DNA from: an uncultured Bacteroidales bacterium
GTDB lineage: Bacteria > Bacteroidota > Bacteroidia > Bacteroidales > Paludibacteraceae
Direction of reading: 5' to 3'
DNA length: 64,000 nucleotides
Assembly: GCA_900319105.1 (NCBI GenBank)
Contig: ONND01000006.1
Location: 173,363-237,362 of the forward strand
The notes below the pieces were generated by a model. It worked only from the letters and a program-made list of their open reading frames with translations, was not told where the DNA came from and did not search any database. Made by a program: the position numbers and the translations under genes. Below, in pieces: positions 7,528-17,266 of the stretch (position 1 is the first letter of the stretch; every line of letters starts with the position of its first letter).

Positions 7528-10110
7528 TCAAAGATCCTGTCCCAATACAAAGTGGAACTGACTTCCGCTATACTGCTTGGAGCCGTTGATGTCGTCGAAA
7601 CCCCAGCCCCAGTCCACACCGAGCAGACCGAACATAGGTAGGAAGACGCGTACGCCGACACCTGCGGACCGTTTGAGGTTGAACGGGTTGTACTCGCGTA
7701 TGTCCGCAAAACAGTTACCGGCCTCCAAGAATCCGAGCACCCAAATAGTTGCACTCTGCTCCAGGGTGATCGGGTAACGCAGCTCAACCGTATATTTATT
7801 ATACACGTAGCCCATGTTACGCCCGTACGTGAGATCATACGGAGTGAGCGAACCGGCGGAGTAACCACGCATTGCTACGTACTCGTTCGAGTAACCCGAC
7901 GAATAGCCCGACATCCCGTCACCACCCATATAGTAGGTCTCAAACGGAGACTTGGCGTACTTGTTGAAATAGCCCAAATAACCGAACTCGGCACGGGTCA
8001 TGAGAACCAGTTTGCTGTCCTTGGTTAGCGGCGTGAACACTTTACCGGATAGTTTCCATTTATGGTACTCGATTAACTTGTAGCGCTCGTTAGCCGGCAA
8101 CTCGGAGTAGTTCTTCTTGCTGAAAAGTGACCAGGGCGGCGTGATCTTCAGTCCTGCCACGAACTGCGAACCGCGACGGGTATAGATGGGGTTGTCGATA
8201 GACGAACGCGAGAGTTGCAACGACAGGGACAGGTTATGTGCCTTACCATTAGTAATCAGCAGGTATGGCCAGTCTTTCATCCAATAGAGCACATAACTCA
8301 ACTCGGTATAGAAACTGAAATAGTCATCCGGCCATTTGAGTCGTTTACCGTATCCGATTGACACACCGATCTGGCGGATGAACTTATCCTTATCCGCCTC
8401 GGCCTCTGCCAACTGCTCGTAATAATTGGAGTTGCCGGAGTAGTAGTAATAATTGGAGTACGAGTTATAGAGGTTCTGGTACGCGCGCTGGTAACGGCTC
8501 GACCAACCGGTCTGGTTGTAGAAGAAGAAGCTCGCGCTCAGCTGGTTCGGTCGCTTGCCGCCTAACCACGGTTCAAGGAAGGAGAGCGATACCTGGGTGG
8601 AGTAGATACCGTTGGTACGCAGGTTAATAGAGAACGTCTGTCCCTCGCCCTGCGGCACGATTCGATAGGCTTTCTTGTTGAATAGGTTCTGGATAGCGAA
8701 GTTCGTGAACTTGAATCCGATCGAACCCGTGATACCGGTTGCTCCCCAACCGAGCGAGAACTCCACCTGGTCGCTGGATTTGGTCTCCAGCTGATAAGTG
8801 ATGTCCACCGTTCCGTCTTCGGGGTTGGGCTGGATATCCGGCACGAGTTTCTCCTGATCGAAGTGACCCATCTGCGCTAACTCACGGAGCGAACGCATAA
8901 TATCCGACTGCGAGTAGAGCTGGCCGGGCTTGGTGTATAACTCACGGCGCACGACGTGCTCATAGACACGCGTGTTGCCGACGATATTGATCTGGTTGAT
9001 CGTCGCCGGTTTTCCTTCGTACATACGCATCTCAAAATCAATTGAGTCGTTTTCCACGTTTACCTCCACCGGCTCAACGTTGAAGAAGAGATAGCCGCGG
9101 TCGGTATAGAGCTTGCTGACCGCGTCGTCATCGGTCTGCAGACGGTCGTTCAAGGTCTTTAGGTTATATACATCGCCGGGTTTGACGCCGAGCGTAGCAT
9201 CCAGCAACTCGTACGGATAGACGGTGTTGCCCACCCATTTGATCGATCGGATGTAGTATTTGTCTCCTTCGCTGATGGTCATATAGACATCGACGCGGTT
9301 GGGGTTCTCGGGGTTCGGTACAACGCTGTCCGCTACGATATAGGCGTCGCGATAACCGTATTCGTTGTATTTCTCGATGACGGCTTGCTTGTCTTTCTCG
9401 TATTCGGAGGTGACGAATTTCTTGGTTCGGAAGAGATTGACGATATCGTTATCGTTGGTCTTCTTCATCGCCTTGTTGATCTGGCGGTGGGTCAGGGCAT
9501 GATTGCCGGTGATGTAGATCTTACCCACCTTGGTCTTTACTTTCTTATCTACCGCAACGAGCACGCGTACGTATCCCGGATGGTCCGGGTCGGGCTTCTG
9601 TACGATATGCACTTCGGCGTTATGGAAACCTTTGTCGGCGTAGTACTTCTTAATGACCGTCTTGGCGTGGTCTTCTACGTTAGGCGTCATCTGACTGCCC
9701 TGACGGATACCGGACTTGATCTCAATGTCCTCACGCTCGCTTTTCTTCATCCCCTCGAATCGCACCTCGCTGATACGTGGACGTTGCGCCAACTCGATCA
9801 CGAGCCAGACCTTGTTGCCTTCAAACTTGCTGGCCTTGATCTTGACATTGGAGAACAAACCCTGTTTCCAGAACCGTTTGATGGCTTTGGTGATCTGCGG
9901 ACCCGGTACTTCAATCTTATCGCCTACGGCCAAACCGGAGAAGCCGATGAGCACAAAATCCTCATAGCTCTCAGCCCCTTCTACCTTGATATCTGCTATC
10001 TCGTATGTCTTATGCGTCAAGCCATATTCGATGTCCTGCGCCCACACAGAACAAAAGACAGAGGACAAAAGACCAAAGACAAATATGTATATTAATCTCT
10101 TCACGTTCAA
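7528..10110 (-). CDS. bamA: Outer-membrane protein assembly factor BamA
   Basis: BamA folds and inserts beta-barrel proteins into the outer membrane. The 860-residue product has a signal peptide (1-25), about five POTRA domains (roughly 30-440, seen as repeated strands such as [36 protein letters not shown] and INQINIVGN), and a 16-strand barrel ending in FHFVLGQDL. The conserved loop-6 motif appears as MRGY. The barrel has a Tyr/Asn/Ser-rich extracellular stretch (about residues 545-575). The stop codon of uppS overlaps its start by 4 nt, and two ompH genes follow. The length is normal for Bacteroidota. Confidence 0.97.
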   Translation of the reverse strand: MNVKRLIYIFVFGLLSSVFCSVWAQDIEYGLTHKTYEIADIKVEGAESYEDFVLIGFSGLAVGDKIEVPGPQITKAIKRFWKQGLFSNVKIKASKFEGNKVWLVIELAQRPRISEVRFEGMKKSEREDIEIKSGIRQGSQMTPNVEDHAKTVIKKYYADKGFHNAEVHIVQKPDPDHPGYVRVLVAVDKKVKTKVGKIYITGNHALTHRQINKAMKKTNDNDIVNLFRTKKFVTSEYEKDKQAVIEKYNEYGYRDAYIVADSVVPNPENPNRVDVYMTISEGDKYYIRSIKWVGNTVYPYELLDATLGVKPGDVYNLKTLNDRLQTDDDAVSKLYTDRGYLFFNVEPVEVNVENDSIDFEMRMYEGKPATINQINIVGNTRVYEHVVRRELYTKPGQLYSQSDIMRSLRELAQMGHFDQEKLVPDIQPNPEDGTVDITYQLETKSSDQVEFSLGWGATGITGSIGFKFTNFAIQNLFNKKAYRIVPQGEGQTFSINLRTNGIYSTQVSLSFLEPWLGGKRPNQLSASFFFYNQTGWSSRYQRAYQNLYNSYSNYYYYSGNSNYYEQLAEAEADKDKFIRQIGVSIGYGKRLKWPDDYFSFYTELSYVLYWMKDWPYLLITNGKAHNLSLSLQLSRSSIDNPIYTRRGSQFVAGLKITPPWSLFSKKNYSELPANERYKLIEYHKWKLSGKVFTPLTKDSKLVLMTRAEFGYLGYFNKYAKSPFETYYMGGDGMSGYSSGYSNEYVAMRGYSAGSLTPYDLTYGRNMGYVYNKYTVELRYPITLEQSATIWVLGFLEAGNCFADIREYNPFNLKRSAGVGVRVFLPMFGLLGVDWGWGFDDINGSKQYSGSQFHFVLGQDL

Positions 10111-10850
10111 TGCTTTACTTGTTCACTCGTTTTGCCAAATCGACGTTCGCGTTTCTGATAGTCCACTATGGCTTTGTAGAACTCTTCTTCGCTGAATTCC
10201 GGCCATAAGCAGTCGGTAAAATATAACTCACTATAAGCCAGTTGCCAGAGCAGGAAATTGCTGATGCGATATTCTCCGCTGGTACGGATCAGCAGATCAG
10301 GATCCGGCATCTCGCGGGTCGTCATGAGCGACGAGACGAGCTGCTCATTGATGTCCTCTGCCCGCAAATCACCTGCCTGCGCGCGACGAACAGCCTCACG
10401 AACAGCTTCCGTGATTTCCCATCGGGCCGAATAACTCAGCGCGATAACCATCGTCAGACCCGTGTTATGGCTGGTCTCGGCGATACAGCCTAAGAATTTC
10501 TGACGCGTACCTTCCGGCAGACGCTCGATATCGCCGATAGTCTGCAGACGGACGTTGTTGTTCATCAGCGTCGGAGTCTCCTTCACGATCGTATCGACGA
10601 GCAGCGTCATCAGGGCATCTACTTCCTCTTTCGGTCGGTTCCAGTTCTCCGTAGAAAACGTGTATAGTGTCAGATATTCGATCCCTAACTTCGTGGCTGC
10701 AACCGTGATATTATGCACGGTTTGAACGCCTTGCTTATGGCCGAACATACGTGCCAGGCCTTGTTTCTTCGCCCACCGGCCATTACCGTCCATTATGATG
10801 GCGATATGTCGTGGCAAGCGCTCGCTGTCTATTTGTGACTTATAATCCAT
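10107..10850 (-). CDS. uppS: Isoprenyl transferase (undecaprenyl diphosphate synthase)
   Basis: UppS condenses isopentenyl units onto farnesyl diphosphate to make the C55 carrier lipid for peptidoglycan and glycan export. The diagnostic cis-prenyltransferase motifs are present: [17 protein letters not shown] (catalytic Asp), [11 protein letters not shown]-type sequence ([13 protein letters not shown]), and the C-terminal [19 protein letters not shown] with the substrate-binding Arg residues. At 247 residues the length is normal. It overlaps bamA by 4 nt and follows the DUF6089 gene by 9 nt, so it is co-transcribed with the envelope genes. Confidence 0.97.
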   Translation of the reverse strand: MDYKSQIDSERLPRHIAIIMDGNGRWAKKQGLARMFGHKQGVQTVHNITVAATKLGIEYLTLYTFSTENWNRPKEEVDALMTLLVDTIVKETPTLMNNNVRLQTIGDIERLPEGTRQKFLGCIAETSHNTGLTMVIALSYSARWEITEAVREAVRRAQAGDLRAEDINEQLVSSLMTTREMPDPDLLIRTSGEYRISNFLLWQLAYSELYFTDCLWPEFSEEEFYKAIVDYQKRERRFGKTSEQVKH

Positions 10851-10859
10851 ATTCTGTTT

Positions 10860-11582
10860 TTAATAGGTGTTGCATACGCGGCAGGGGTTCTTCGCACGGG
10901 CGAACTCGAAGACGATACCTACGGTAAACATACCCGTCAGGTCGCAGTTCATCCAGTTCCAGCCGTTCAGCTGATGTTTGTTGTCCAACTCGTCACGCAG
11001 TTCCAGACGGTCGGTCATGTAGATATTATGCTGCCAGGCGATGTTGAGTCCCACCTGCTCGTGAAATTTCCATTTGAAGCCGATACCGAGGGGGATATAG
11101 GCTCCTGCGCGAAGACCGCTCTTCCCGACACCGATCGCACTGGCACCGATGCCTAAGAAGATATACGGCGTGTAGGGACGGATACGTTTGTCGAAGCGGT
11201 TGGCTGTTCCGAAGCGGAAGAAATTGAACTCCGCCATGACGTCCACGTTGATCAGTTGGGTCTGCCATTTGGTGGACAGTTTCTCGCCGCGGATCGTGTA
11301 ATCGTGACCCGTGATACGCTGACCCGACACTTTTGCTTGAATCGCCCAGCGCTTGGTGAATTTATACCGGAAATGGATGCCGTACGCCTCACGAGGGTTC
11401 ATGAAAATATGATGCGTAGCGTCACCGACGTAGTACCCGAAACCGCCCTGTAAACCGATTTCGCAGAGGTACGGCATACCATTCGTCTGCTGGCCGTAGA
11501 GTGGCGTGAGACGCAGGGTGAACGGCGCAAGAAGCACGATCCACAATCCGATTAGTCTGTATATGTTTCTTTCAATGTTCAT
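10860..11582 (-). CDS. DUF6089-like outer-membrane beta-barrel protein
   Basis: The 240-residue product has a signal peptide (about 1-30) and then alternating amphipathic strands with aromatic girdle residues, for example FGYYVGDATHHIFMNPREAYGIHFRYKF and VDVMAEFNFFRFG. This pattern predicts a small 8-stranded barrel. The position directly upstream of uppS and bamA is shared with the DUF6089 family in Bacteroidales. A Cys pair near the C-terminus (NPCRVCNTY) is unusual for an outer-membrane protein. A structural or assembly role in the outer membrane is inferred from context. Confidence 0.82.
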   Translation of the reverse strand: MNIERNIYRLIGLWIVLLAPFTLRLTPLYGQQTNGMPYLCEIGLQGGFGYYVGDATHHIFMNPREAYGIHFRYKFTKRWAIQAKVSGQRITGHDYTIRGEKLSTKWQTQLINVDVMAEFNFFRFGTANRFDKRIRPYTPYIFLGIGASAIGVGKSGLRAGAYIPLGIGFKWKFHEQVGLNIAWQHNIYMTDRLELRDELDNKHQLNGWNWMNCDLTGMFTVGIVFEFARAKNPCRVCNTY

Positions 11583-11592
11583 TTATCAATAT

Positions 11593-12960
11593 TCAATTGC
11601 CGGCTTTGATCAAAAGGCGAAATGCGTCCGTCACTCTTCTTACCGGTACGATAGTTATCGTAAACCGCTTGCTATCTACTTTGTTGTCCGCCGGAATAAG
11701 GATGCGTTGGAATCCGAGTTTCTGCGCTTCGGCGATACGTTGCTCAATGCGGTTGACCGGACGGATCTCACCCGCTAGTCCCACTTCGCCGCAAAGGCAC
11801 GTGGCGGCATCCAACGCGATATCCATGTTACTGCTCAGCACGGCCGCTAATACCGCAAGGTCGATAGCCGGATCTTGCACACGCAGACCGCCGGCGATAT
11901 TGAGGAACACATCTTTCTGCAGCAGTTTGAAACCCACGCGTTTCTCCAATACAGCGAGCAGCATATTGAGTCGTCTGCCGTCAAAACCGGTGGACGAACG
12001 TTGCGGTGTGCCGTAAGCGGCAGAGGATACCAGAGCTTGCACCTCAATCAGGAACGGACGAACGCCTTCTACTGCTGCCGCGATAGAGATGCCCGACAAC
12101 CCTTCGCGAGCCGTCGAGAGCAGTAACTCTGACGGATTAGTCACCTCGCGCAGACCGTTCTGCTGCATCTCATAAATGCCTAACTCGGCGGTCGAACCGA
12201 AACGGTTCTTCTGAGCCCGCAGGATGCGGTACATATTATGTTGGTCGCCTTCGAACTGAAGGACGGTATCTACGATATGCTCTAATACCTTCGGTCCGGC
12301 GAGCGAACCCTCCTTGTTGATATGACCGATGATGAAGAAGGGTATATTACGTGTCTTGGCGAACTCTAAGATCCGTGCAGCACACTCGCGCACTTGGCTG
12401 AGGCTGCCGATAGAAGCATCGATCGCTTCGGTGCCTATCGTCTGGATCGAATCGACCACAACGATCTCCGGCTCGATCTCTTTGACCTGATCTAAGATAC
12501 GTTCCAGCGAAGTCTCGGAAGAAATGAACAGGTTCTCTGCATTGCCTGCCAGGCGTTCCGCCCGTAGTTTGAGTTGCCGTACGCTTTCTTCGCCCGAGGC
12601 GTAGAACGTCTTCCGTTCGCCTTGCTGCATCAGCACTTGCAACGCTAAGGTCGATTTGCCGATTCCCGGTTCGCCGCCCAAGAGAACCAAACTGCCGGGC
12701 ACAAGTCCGCCGCCCAACACGCGGTTCAACTCTCCATTATGCATGTCGATTTGCATCTCTTCGCTTGCCACTACATCCTGCAGTTTTTGTGGGGCTGTGA
12801 CGCCGGAACGTAGCCCCCTCCCTTGTGGGGAGGGATGGGGAGAGGTTTTTATTTCCTCCTCATACGTACCCCATTCGCCACAGACCGGACAGCGACCTAA
12901 CATCTGCGGAGCTTTAGCGCCGCAGGACGAACATACATATTGAATCGTTGCCTTTGCCAT
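11593..12960 (-). CDS. radA: DNA repair protein RadA (Sms)
   Basis: RadA is a RecA-related, DnaB-like ATPase that drives branch migration during recombination. The N-terminal C4 zinc finger (CSSCG...CPVCGEWG), the Walker A motif GGEPGIGKST, the RadA-specific KNRFGS motif and a C-terminal Lon-like region (GLRVQDPAIDLAVL) are all present. I take the ATG at 12960; the in-frame TTG three bases upstream is less likely. Between the zinc finger and the ATPase there is an insertion reading SPHPSPQGRG, encoded by a GC-rich palindromic repeat (12812-12845) that also occurs between genes. It sits in a linker, so activity is probably kept. Confidence 0.96.
   Translation of the reverse strand: MAKATIQYVCSSCGAKAPQMLGRCPVCGEWGTYEEEIKTSPHPSPQGRGLRSGVTAPQKLQDVVASEEMQIDMHNGELNRVLGGGLVPGSLVLLGGEPGIGKSTLALQVLMQQGERKTFYASGEESVRQLKLRAERLAGNAENLFISSETSLERILDQVKEIEPEIVVVDSIQTIGTEAIDASIGSLSQVRECAARILEFAKTRNIPFFIIGHINKEGSLAGPKVLEHIVDTVLQFEGDQHNMYRILRAQKNRFGSTAELGIYEMQQNGLREVTNPSELLLSTAREGLSGISIAAAVEGVRPFLIEVQALVSSAAYGTPQRSSTGFDGRRLNMLLAVLEKRVGFKLLQKDVFLNIAGGLRVQDPAIDLAVLAAVLSSNMDIALDAATCLCGEVGLAGEIRPVNRIEQRIAEAQKLGFQRILIPADNKVDSKRFTITIVPVRRVTDAFRLLIKAGN
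12812..12845. repeat. GC-rich palindromic element inside radA
   Basis: CCCCTCCC and GGGGAGGG arms flank a short loop, followed by ATGGGGAGAGG. The element is in frame and adds SPHPSPQGRG-type residues. The same family appears in recF (two copies), in the signal region of the gene at 48253, and between genes at 15816 and 49490. Confidence 0.8.
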
Positions 12961-12966
12961 CAACTG

Positions 12967-13776
12967 TCAAATCTCAAATGTCAGATTCTCTTCCGCAAGA
13001 ACGCAGTTCTCGAAGATAGGCTTCGCTTCTTGCAGGAAAAGACTATGGTCTTCCACACGTGCCGAGTAGTGGCCGAGGATCAGTTTGCCTACGTTCGCCT
13101 TTTTGGCGATCGTAGCGGCATCGGCTGCCGTCGAGTGCTTCACCTCTTTGCTGCGTGCCGCCATCGACTGCAGGAACGTGGACTCGTGATACAGTGTATC
13201 GACGCCTTCGATGATAGGCACGATCTTCTCGCTATACATCGTGTCTGTGCAGTAAGCATAGCGTTTACGCGTCTCGTAATCAAACGAACCGTCTTCTCTC
13301 TTCACGCGGTGCGTCTCCTTGAATAGAAAACCGCAGGTCGGCACGCCGTGCTTGAGCGGAATAGTCTCCACACTCACCGTCCGGTCCTCAAAGATGACCT
13401 CGTGCTTGCGTGGGTTGATGGGGTGGAAAATGATCTCGTACTGCCTGTCGTTCGCGTGGTACTCCAACAGCGGAGTCAGCAGTTTCTCCAGATCCTTATG
13501 CGCATAGATATGCATCGGCTGCGTGCGCTTGAGCATTCCCAACGTCGTCAGCAGTCCGATCAGACCGAAACAGTGGTCACCATGCAAATGAGTAATGAAA
13601 ATGTTATACAGACGCGAGGTGTGAACCCCGAGTTTCTGCATCGTCAGAATCATTCCTTCTCCGCAGTCCACGAGAAACGACTTGTCGCACAACTCCACCA
13701 ACTGCCCCGAAGGGGAAGTGGTCTTTGTCGGCTTTGCGCTTCCGCAGCCTAATATGGTTACCTTTGCGTCACTCAC
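12967..13776 (-). CDS. rnz: Ribonuclease Z
   Basis: RNase Z is the metallo-beta-lactamase-fold endonuclease that matures tRNA 3' ends. The signature HLHGDHCFGL supplies metal ligands; an Asp-containing YCTDT motif and the late His in LILGHYSARVED are also present. At 269 residues it is shorter than the roughly 304 usual in Bacteroidales. The missing part appears to be the variable stretch between FLFKE and KYAYC, where most relatives carry 30-40 more residues. It lies 6 nt before radA on the same strand. The last residues and stop codon are encoded by a repeat-like TCAAATCTCAAATG sequence. Confidence 0.94.
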   Translation of the reverse strand: MSDAKVTILGCGSAKPTKTTSPSGQLVELCDKSFLVDCGEGMILTMQKLGVHTSRLYNIFITHLHGDHCFGLIGLLTTLGMLKRTQPMHIYAHKDLEKLLTPLLEYHANDRQYEIIFHPINPRKHEVIFEDRTVSVETIPLKHGVPTCGFLFKETHRVKREDGSFDYETRKRYAYCTDTMYSEKIVPIIEGVDTLYHESTFLQSMAARSKEVKHSTAADAATIAKKANVGKLILGHYSARVEDHSLFLQEAKPIFENCVLAEENLTFEI

Positions 13777-13780
13777 AATA

Positions 13781-13831
13781 CTTTACACTTTACACCGTAC
13801 ACCTTACACCGTACACCTTACACCGTACACA
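13781..13831. repeat. 14-nt tandem repeat overlapping the end of the DUF4954 gene
   Basis: Three to four copies of a TTACACCGTACACC unit match the repeat at 7453-7524. The stop codon and last residues (LCTV) of the DUF4954 protein lie inside it, so the repeat has become the end of the gene. Confidence 0.8.
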
Positions 13832-15797
13832 ACTTAGCCAATACTCGGTCGCCTAATTGAGTCTTTTTCTCGATGTGCTCAAGCACGGCTTTGACGAACG
13901 AGTTGGACTCAAAACTGCCGCGTACTTCTTCGAAATCAGCTTCCGCCTGTTCGCGGTCGCCATCTACGCCGAAGCCCGTCTGGCTGTTGAGGTCGAACTC
14001 CTTGCGCGCATCGTCATATACCATCTTGTCGAGGCTCACTACGGCGGTCTTCCATTCTTCAACAGCTCGGCGCACTTGTTCAATCGTTACCTCTTCGACC
14101 TTGCAACCCCATACCTGCTCTAATTTATCGCAAGCCCAGGTCCACTCGTACGAGTAGTAGTTGACGTGTATCTGTACCAGACGGTTCTGGATATCCTCCA
14201 GACTCATCTTCCCATCCTCGATATCGTTCAACAGAAGGGTCACTTCGTTCTTAGGCGCGATCAGTCCTGCCAGATCTACCCAATCGCCCAAACCGCTTTT
14301 TGTATCCGGACGCAGGACTGCGCGCATCTCCTCTACGTTCTTCCATTCGCGCTGTTCCAGACGGCTGATAAGACTGTTGCCGAGAAATTTCTGAATACCG
14401 ATAGTGTATAGCTGTACGCCGTGCTTGAGCGAACTGTTACGGATTTTGCAGTTCTTATAACCGTAGAACTCCGTGTTCTCGCCGCTCAGCGTCACTAACT
14501 CGTTCAAGATCTCACGTCCACGCCACATTTTTTGGACCGTATAAGGACTCAGCAGGTTGAAATTGATCTGGTCGAGCTTATGCGGATCTTTGCGGTTGTC
14601 ACGTTTCGGCCATTTCTGTGCGTCACGGATCGTTCCTACGGTACGTAGGTTAGCGCCCGGCACAACATACGTCTCCGAGTTGTTCTCAATCAAGTACGAG
14701 AACGGCAGATTAGACGTGTCCGCATGGTGGGTGTGACGACCCATTACCAGACTGAACGCACCGATCTTTGACGGCCATAACAAATAACTGTCGCTCGTCG
14801 TCTTCGAACCGCGTTCTGCGATGCCCTGGTGGATAGGACCAAGCTTGTACATGTGGTTCGACTGGTTCGAGCCCGAACCGGCATTCAGGAATGAGAACAT
14901 ACCGGCGATCAGAAGCGTGCTCTTGTGGTGGGTCACGGTGTACGGACCTGCGAAGATAGCACACGCCTCGCCGTGCATGCCTTGGCAATTCGAGAAGAAT
15001 AGACTCTCACCCGCCGAGTAGTGCTTGTCGAAGACGCAACCTTGGCCTACAAAGCACTTGTCCACCAGCGTTGAGTCGCCGATCTCTACTCCCGAAGCGA
15101 TGATGAAATCGCGGCATTTGACTCCGCTGCCCAGACGAACCGGAGCCGCTGCGTTCGAGTTGATCGAACCGTTCTTCAGACGGCTTACACCCTTCAACTC
15201 GGTGTAGTCGCCTATATATACGTTCTTGATACTTCCGCAGTTCAGAATATGCACATTATCACCGATATAACCATGGTCGGACGCATGTGCCTCTGCGTAC
15301 GCATCGATCTGACGCTCTAACTCATGAATCATCTTCGGACGATGACGATATAGCGTCAGGATATACGCCAGGCTGGCGCTCAACTCATTGAAAATAGGGA
15401 TCTCACGACCGCCGCCTTCGTTCATTACCGGCACACGAACACCGTTACCGAAAGACGTCTTCCCATCTACAAAGATGGAGTTGACGTTCTCGATGCAGGT
15501 GTTGTTGCCGATATGGTAGTTGGCGATATAGTTGTGGATGTTGTACAAGTGGCACTCGTCGCCCACCTCGCAGTTGTGCAACATGGCGTTGTAGATTCCC
15601 GTGTGCACTTTGATGCCGCCCGGCAATGTGATCTCGCGGCTGTACACTCCTAATCGGATGTGACCGGAGAAATTCGTGTGCCGCACGTAGCGGGCATCAA
15701 AAGCGTCGGCTACCTCAATCTCATTCCAATCGGTAGCCTTACACCCTTGCTCTTTCAGTTGCGCTATCTCCTGCTGCGTTAATTTACGGTAATTCAT
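13818..15797 (-). CDS. DUF4954 family protein (left-handed beta-helix)
   Basis: The 659-residue protein is closely similar in layout to the DUF4954 family of Bacteroidota. Residues about 60-330 show hexapeptide-type beta-helix spacing (CEVGDECHLYNIHNYIANYHIGNNTCIENV, written here as separate turns: CEVGDE, YHIGNN, YIGDNV, YIGDYT). The hallmark segments AIFAGPYTVTHHKSTLLIAG and SGSNQSNHMYKLGPIHQG follow. Beta-helix proteins of this sort are often sugar-nucleotide acyl- or nucleotidyltransferases, but no activity is established for this family to my knowledge. There is no signal peptide, so it is cytoplasmic. The gene is widely kept in the order, which suggests a core role. Confidence 0.9.
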   Translation of the reverse strand: MNYRKLTQQEIAQLKEQGCKATDWNEIEVADAFDARYVRHTNFSGHIRLGVYSREITLPGGIKVHTGIYNAMLHNCEVGDECHLYNIHNYIANYHIGNNTCIENVNSIFVDGKTSFGNGVRVPVMNEGGGREIPIFNELSASLAYILTLYRHRPKMIHELERQIDAYAEAHASDHGYIGDNVHILNCGSIKNVYIGDYTELKGVSRLKNGSINSNAAAPVRLGSGVKCRDFIIASGVEIGDSTLVDKCFVGQGCVFDKHYSAGESLFFSNCQGMHGEACAIFAGPYTVTHHKSTLLIAGMFSFLNAGSGSNQSNHMYKLGPIHQGIAERGSKTTSDSYLLWPSKIGAFSLVMGRHTHHADTSNLPFSYLIENNSETYVVPGANLRTVGTIRDAQKWPKRDNRKDPHKLDQINFNLLSPYTVQKMWRGREILNELVTLSGENTEFYGYKNCKIRNSSLKHGVQLYTIGIQKFLGNSLISRLEQREWKNVEEMRAVLRPDTKSGLGDWVDLAGLIAPKNEVTLLLNDIEDGKMSLEDIQNRLVQIHVNYYSYEWTWACDKLEQVWGCKVEEVTIEQVRRAVEEWKTAVVSLDKMVYDDARKEFDLNSQTGFGVDGDREQAEADFEEVRGSFESNSFVKAVLEHIEKKTQLGDRVLAKLCTV

Positions 15798-15815
15798 ACA
15801 CTTTGTCTTTTCTTC

Positions 15816-15847
15816 TCACCTCCATGGGGAGGTCGGGAGGGGGGCTT
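15816..15847. repeat. GC-rich palindromic element between dnaN and DUF4954 gene
   Basis: CACCTCCATGGGGAGG followed by a G-rich arm. It is an intergenic member of the family inserted in radA, recF and the 48253 gene; a near-identical copy lies at 49490-49522. Confidence 0.8.
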
Positions 15848-15848
15848 C

Positions 15849-16973
15849 TTAGTCGTTCAGCAGCATTGGCATCAATAGCATCAATACATCTTCGTTCTCC
15901 TCGTTCTCTGCCGGCAAAATGAGGCCTGCGCGAGCCGGGTCTGCGAGTTTCAGTTGTACCTCTGTGCTCTCGATAGAACTGAGCAGGTCAATCAGGAACG
16001 GTGCCTTGAAACCGATAGCCATCGGCGTACCTGCGTACTCGCAAGTGATCGTCTCCTCTGCGCTCGTTGAGAAATCAATATCTTGGGCGGAAATCTTAAT
16101 CTGGTTCTCGCTCAATGCCAGACGGAGCTGTGCGGTACCGTTATTGGCGAATACGGCTACACGCTTGCAGGCGTTGATAATCGTCTGACGATCAACTGTA
16201 ACGATGTTCTGGTTGCCCTGAGGAATAACAGCGTTGTAGTTCGGGAAACGGCCCTCGATCTGGCGGCAAACGATGATCGTGCTGCCGAACTCAAAACGGG
16301 CGTTCTTCTGACCAAACGTCACCTTCACTTCGCTCTCCTCTTTCGCCAACAGGTTCTTCAGCAAGCCGGCCGGTTTCTTCGGTAGGATGAAGCTGGCTGC
16401 GCTACCTGACTGAACACTCGTGTTCGTGTAACGAACCAGACGGTGAGCATCCGTCGCTACCATCGTCACTTTGTCCGCTGCGATATCAAAGAAAATACCG
16501 TTCATCACAGGACGCAGATCGTCATCCGCCGTACAGAAAATGGTCTTCTCAATAGCGCTCTGCAGCACGCTCGCCGGTAATGCTACCGTCTGTGCTCCTT
16601 CCTCCGTATTCGGCATTTCCGGATACTCGTTGCCGTTCACGCCTACAAACGAATAGGTACCGTTCTGACTAACCATGTTAACCGCAAAATTGCCCTCATC
16701 GATAGTGAAAGCCAGCGGCTGCTCACTGAACTCTTTCAGCGTTTCCAGCAACAATTTGGCTGCAGAAGCGACCTTGCCGGTTCCCTCTACGCCGTCCACC
16801 TCTATACTCGTGCGGATCGTCGTCTCGCCGTCCGAAGCGGTTAACTTCAACTCATTGCCTGCCAAATCAAACAACACGTCATCCAAGATAGGAAGCGCAT
16901 TCTTGTTGTTAATCACACGGCTTACTGCCTGTAATTGAGAAAAGAGTTTTGAACTCGATACATTAAATTTCAT
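15849..16973 (-). CDS. dnaN: DNA polymerase III sliding clamp (beta subunit)
   Basis: DnaN forms the ring-shaped dimer that tethers the replicative polymerase to DNA. The 374-residue length and the three-domain pattern fit the family: VSSSKLFSQLQAVSRVINNKNALPILDDVLF at the N-terminus (given as separate known blocks), ATDAHRLV near residue 175, and the C-terminal LLMPM tail that forms the clamp's ligand pocket. It has its own strong promoter at 17081-17112 with a leader of about 100 nt. It is not next to dnaA or recF here; recF is at 49.5 kb, so the classical dnaA-dnaN-recF cluster is absent. Confidence 0.97.
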   Translation of the reverse strand: MKFNVSSSKLFSQLQAVSRVINNKNALPILDDVLFDLAGNELKLTASDGETTIRTSIEVDGVEGTGKVASAAKLLLETLKEFSEQPLAFTIDEGNFAVNMVSQNGTYSFVGVNGNEYPEMPNTEEGAQTVALPASVLQSAIEKTIFCTADDDLRPVMNGIFFDIAADKVTMVATDAHRLVRYTNTSVQSGSAASFILPKKPAGLLKNLLAKEESEVKVTFGQKNARFEFGSTIIVCRQIEGRFPNYNAVIPQGNQNIVTVDRQTIINACKRVAVFANNGTAQLRLALSENQIKISAQDIDFSTSAEETITCEYAGTPMAIGFKAPFLIDLLSSIESTEVQLKLADPARAGLILPAENEENEDVLMLLMPMLLND

Positions 16974-17080
16974 ATACGTATATTTTTTTAGTTTTTATTT
17001 GCCACTTTTATTTGCCACCACTAGCGCGCGGAGCGCTTAATATTGCGTGCGCGCACTTACAATACGCACATTTTAGCGTG

Positions 17081-17112
17081 CAAAGATACTGCTTTTTTTC
17101 GACATATGCAAA
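17081..17112 (-). promoter_or_regulatory. Promoter of dnaN
   Basis: Minus-strand TTTG (17109-17112), 20-nt spacer with an A-tract, then TATCTTTG (17081-17088). The leader contains two direct copies of TGGCAAATAAAA just before the start codon. Confidence 0.8.
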
Positions 17113-17208
17113 TTTTATACCAAAAATCCGCGTTTTTTTCGCTTTTTTATACAAAAAAGCCCCCACGAACCTTTTTGACATCGAATCTTTTTACCTAACC
17201 GTACAAAC

Positions 17209-17249
17209 AAAAAAAATGACATACGCAAATATGTATGCCATTTTTTTTT
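17209..17249 (-). terminator. Intrinsic terminator after the 17267 gene
   Basis: The hairpin ATGGCATAC/GTATGTCAT is flanked by T-runs on both strands. It is 18 nt past the stop codon of the 17267-18313 gene. The stem is nearly identical to the terminator at 21143-21182. Confidence 0.85.
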
Positions 17250-17266
17250 CTTGATTTTAGTGCTTT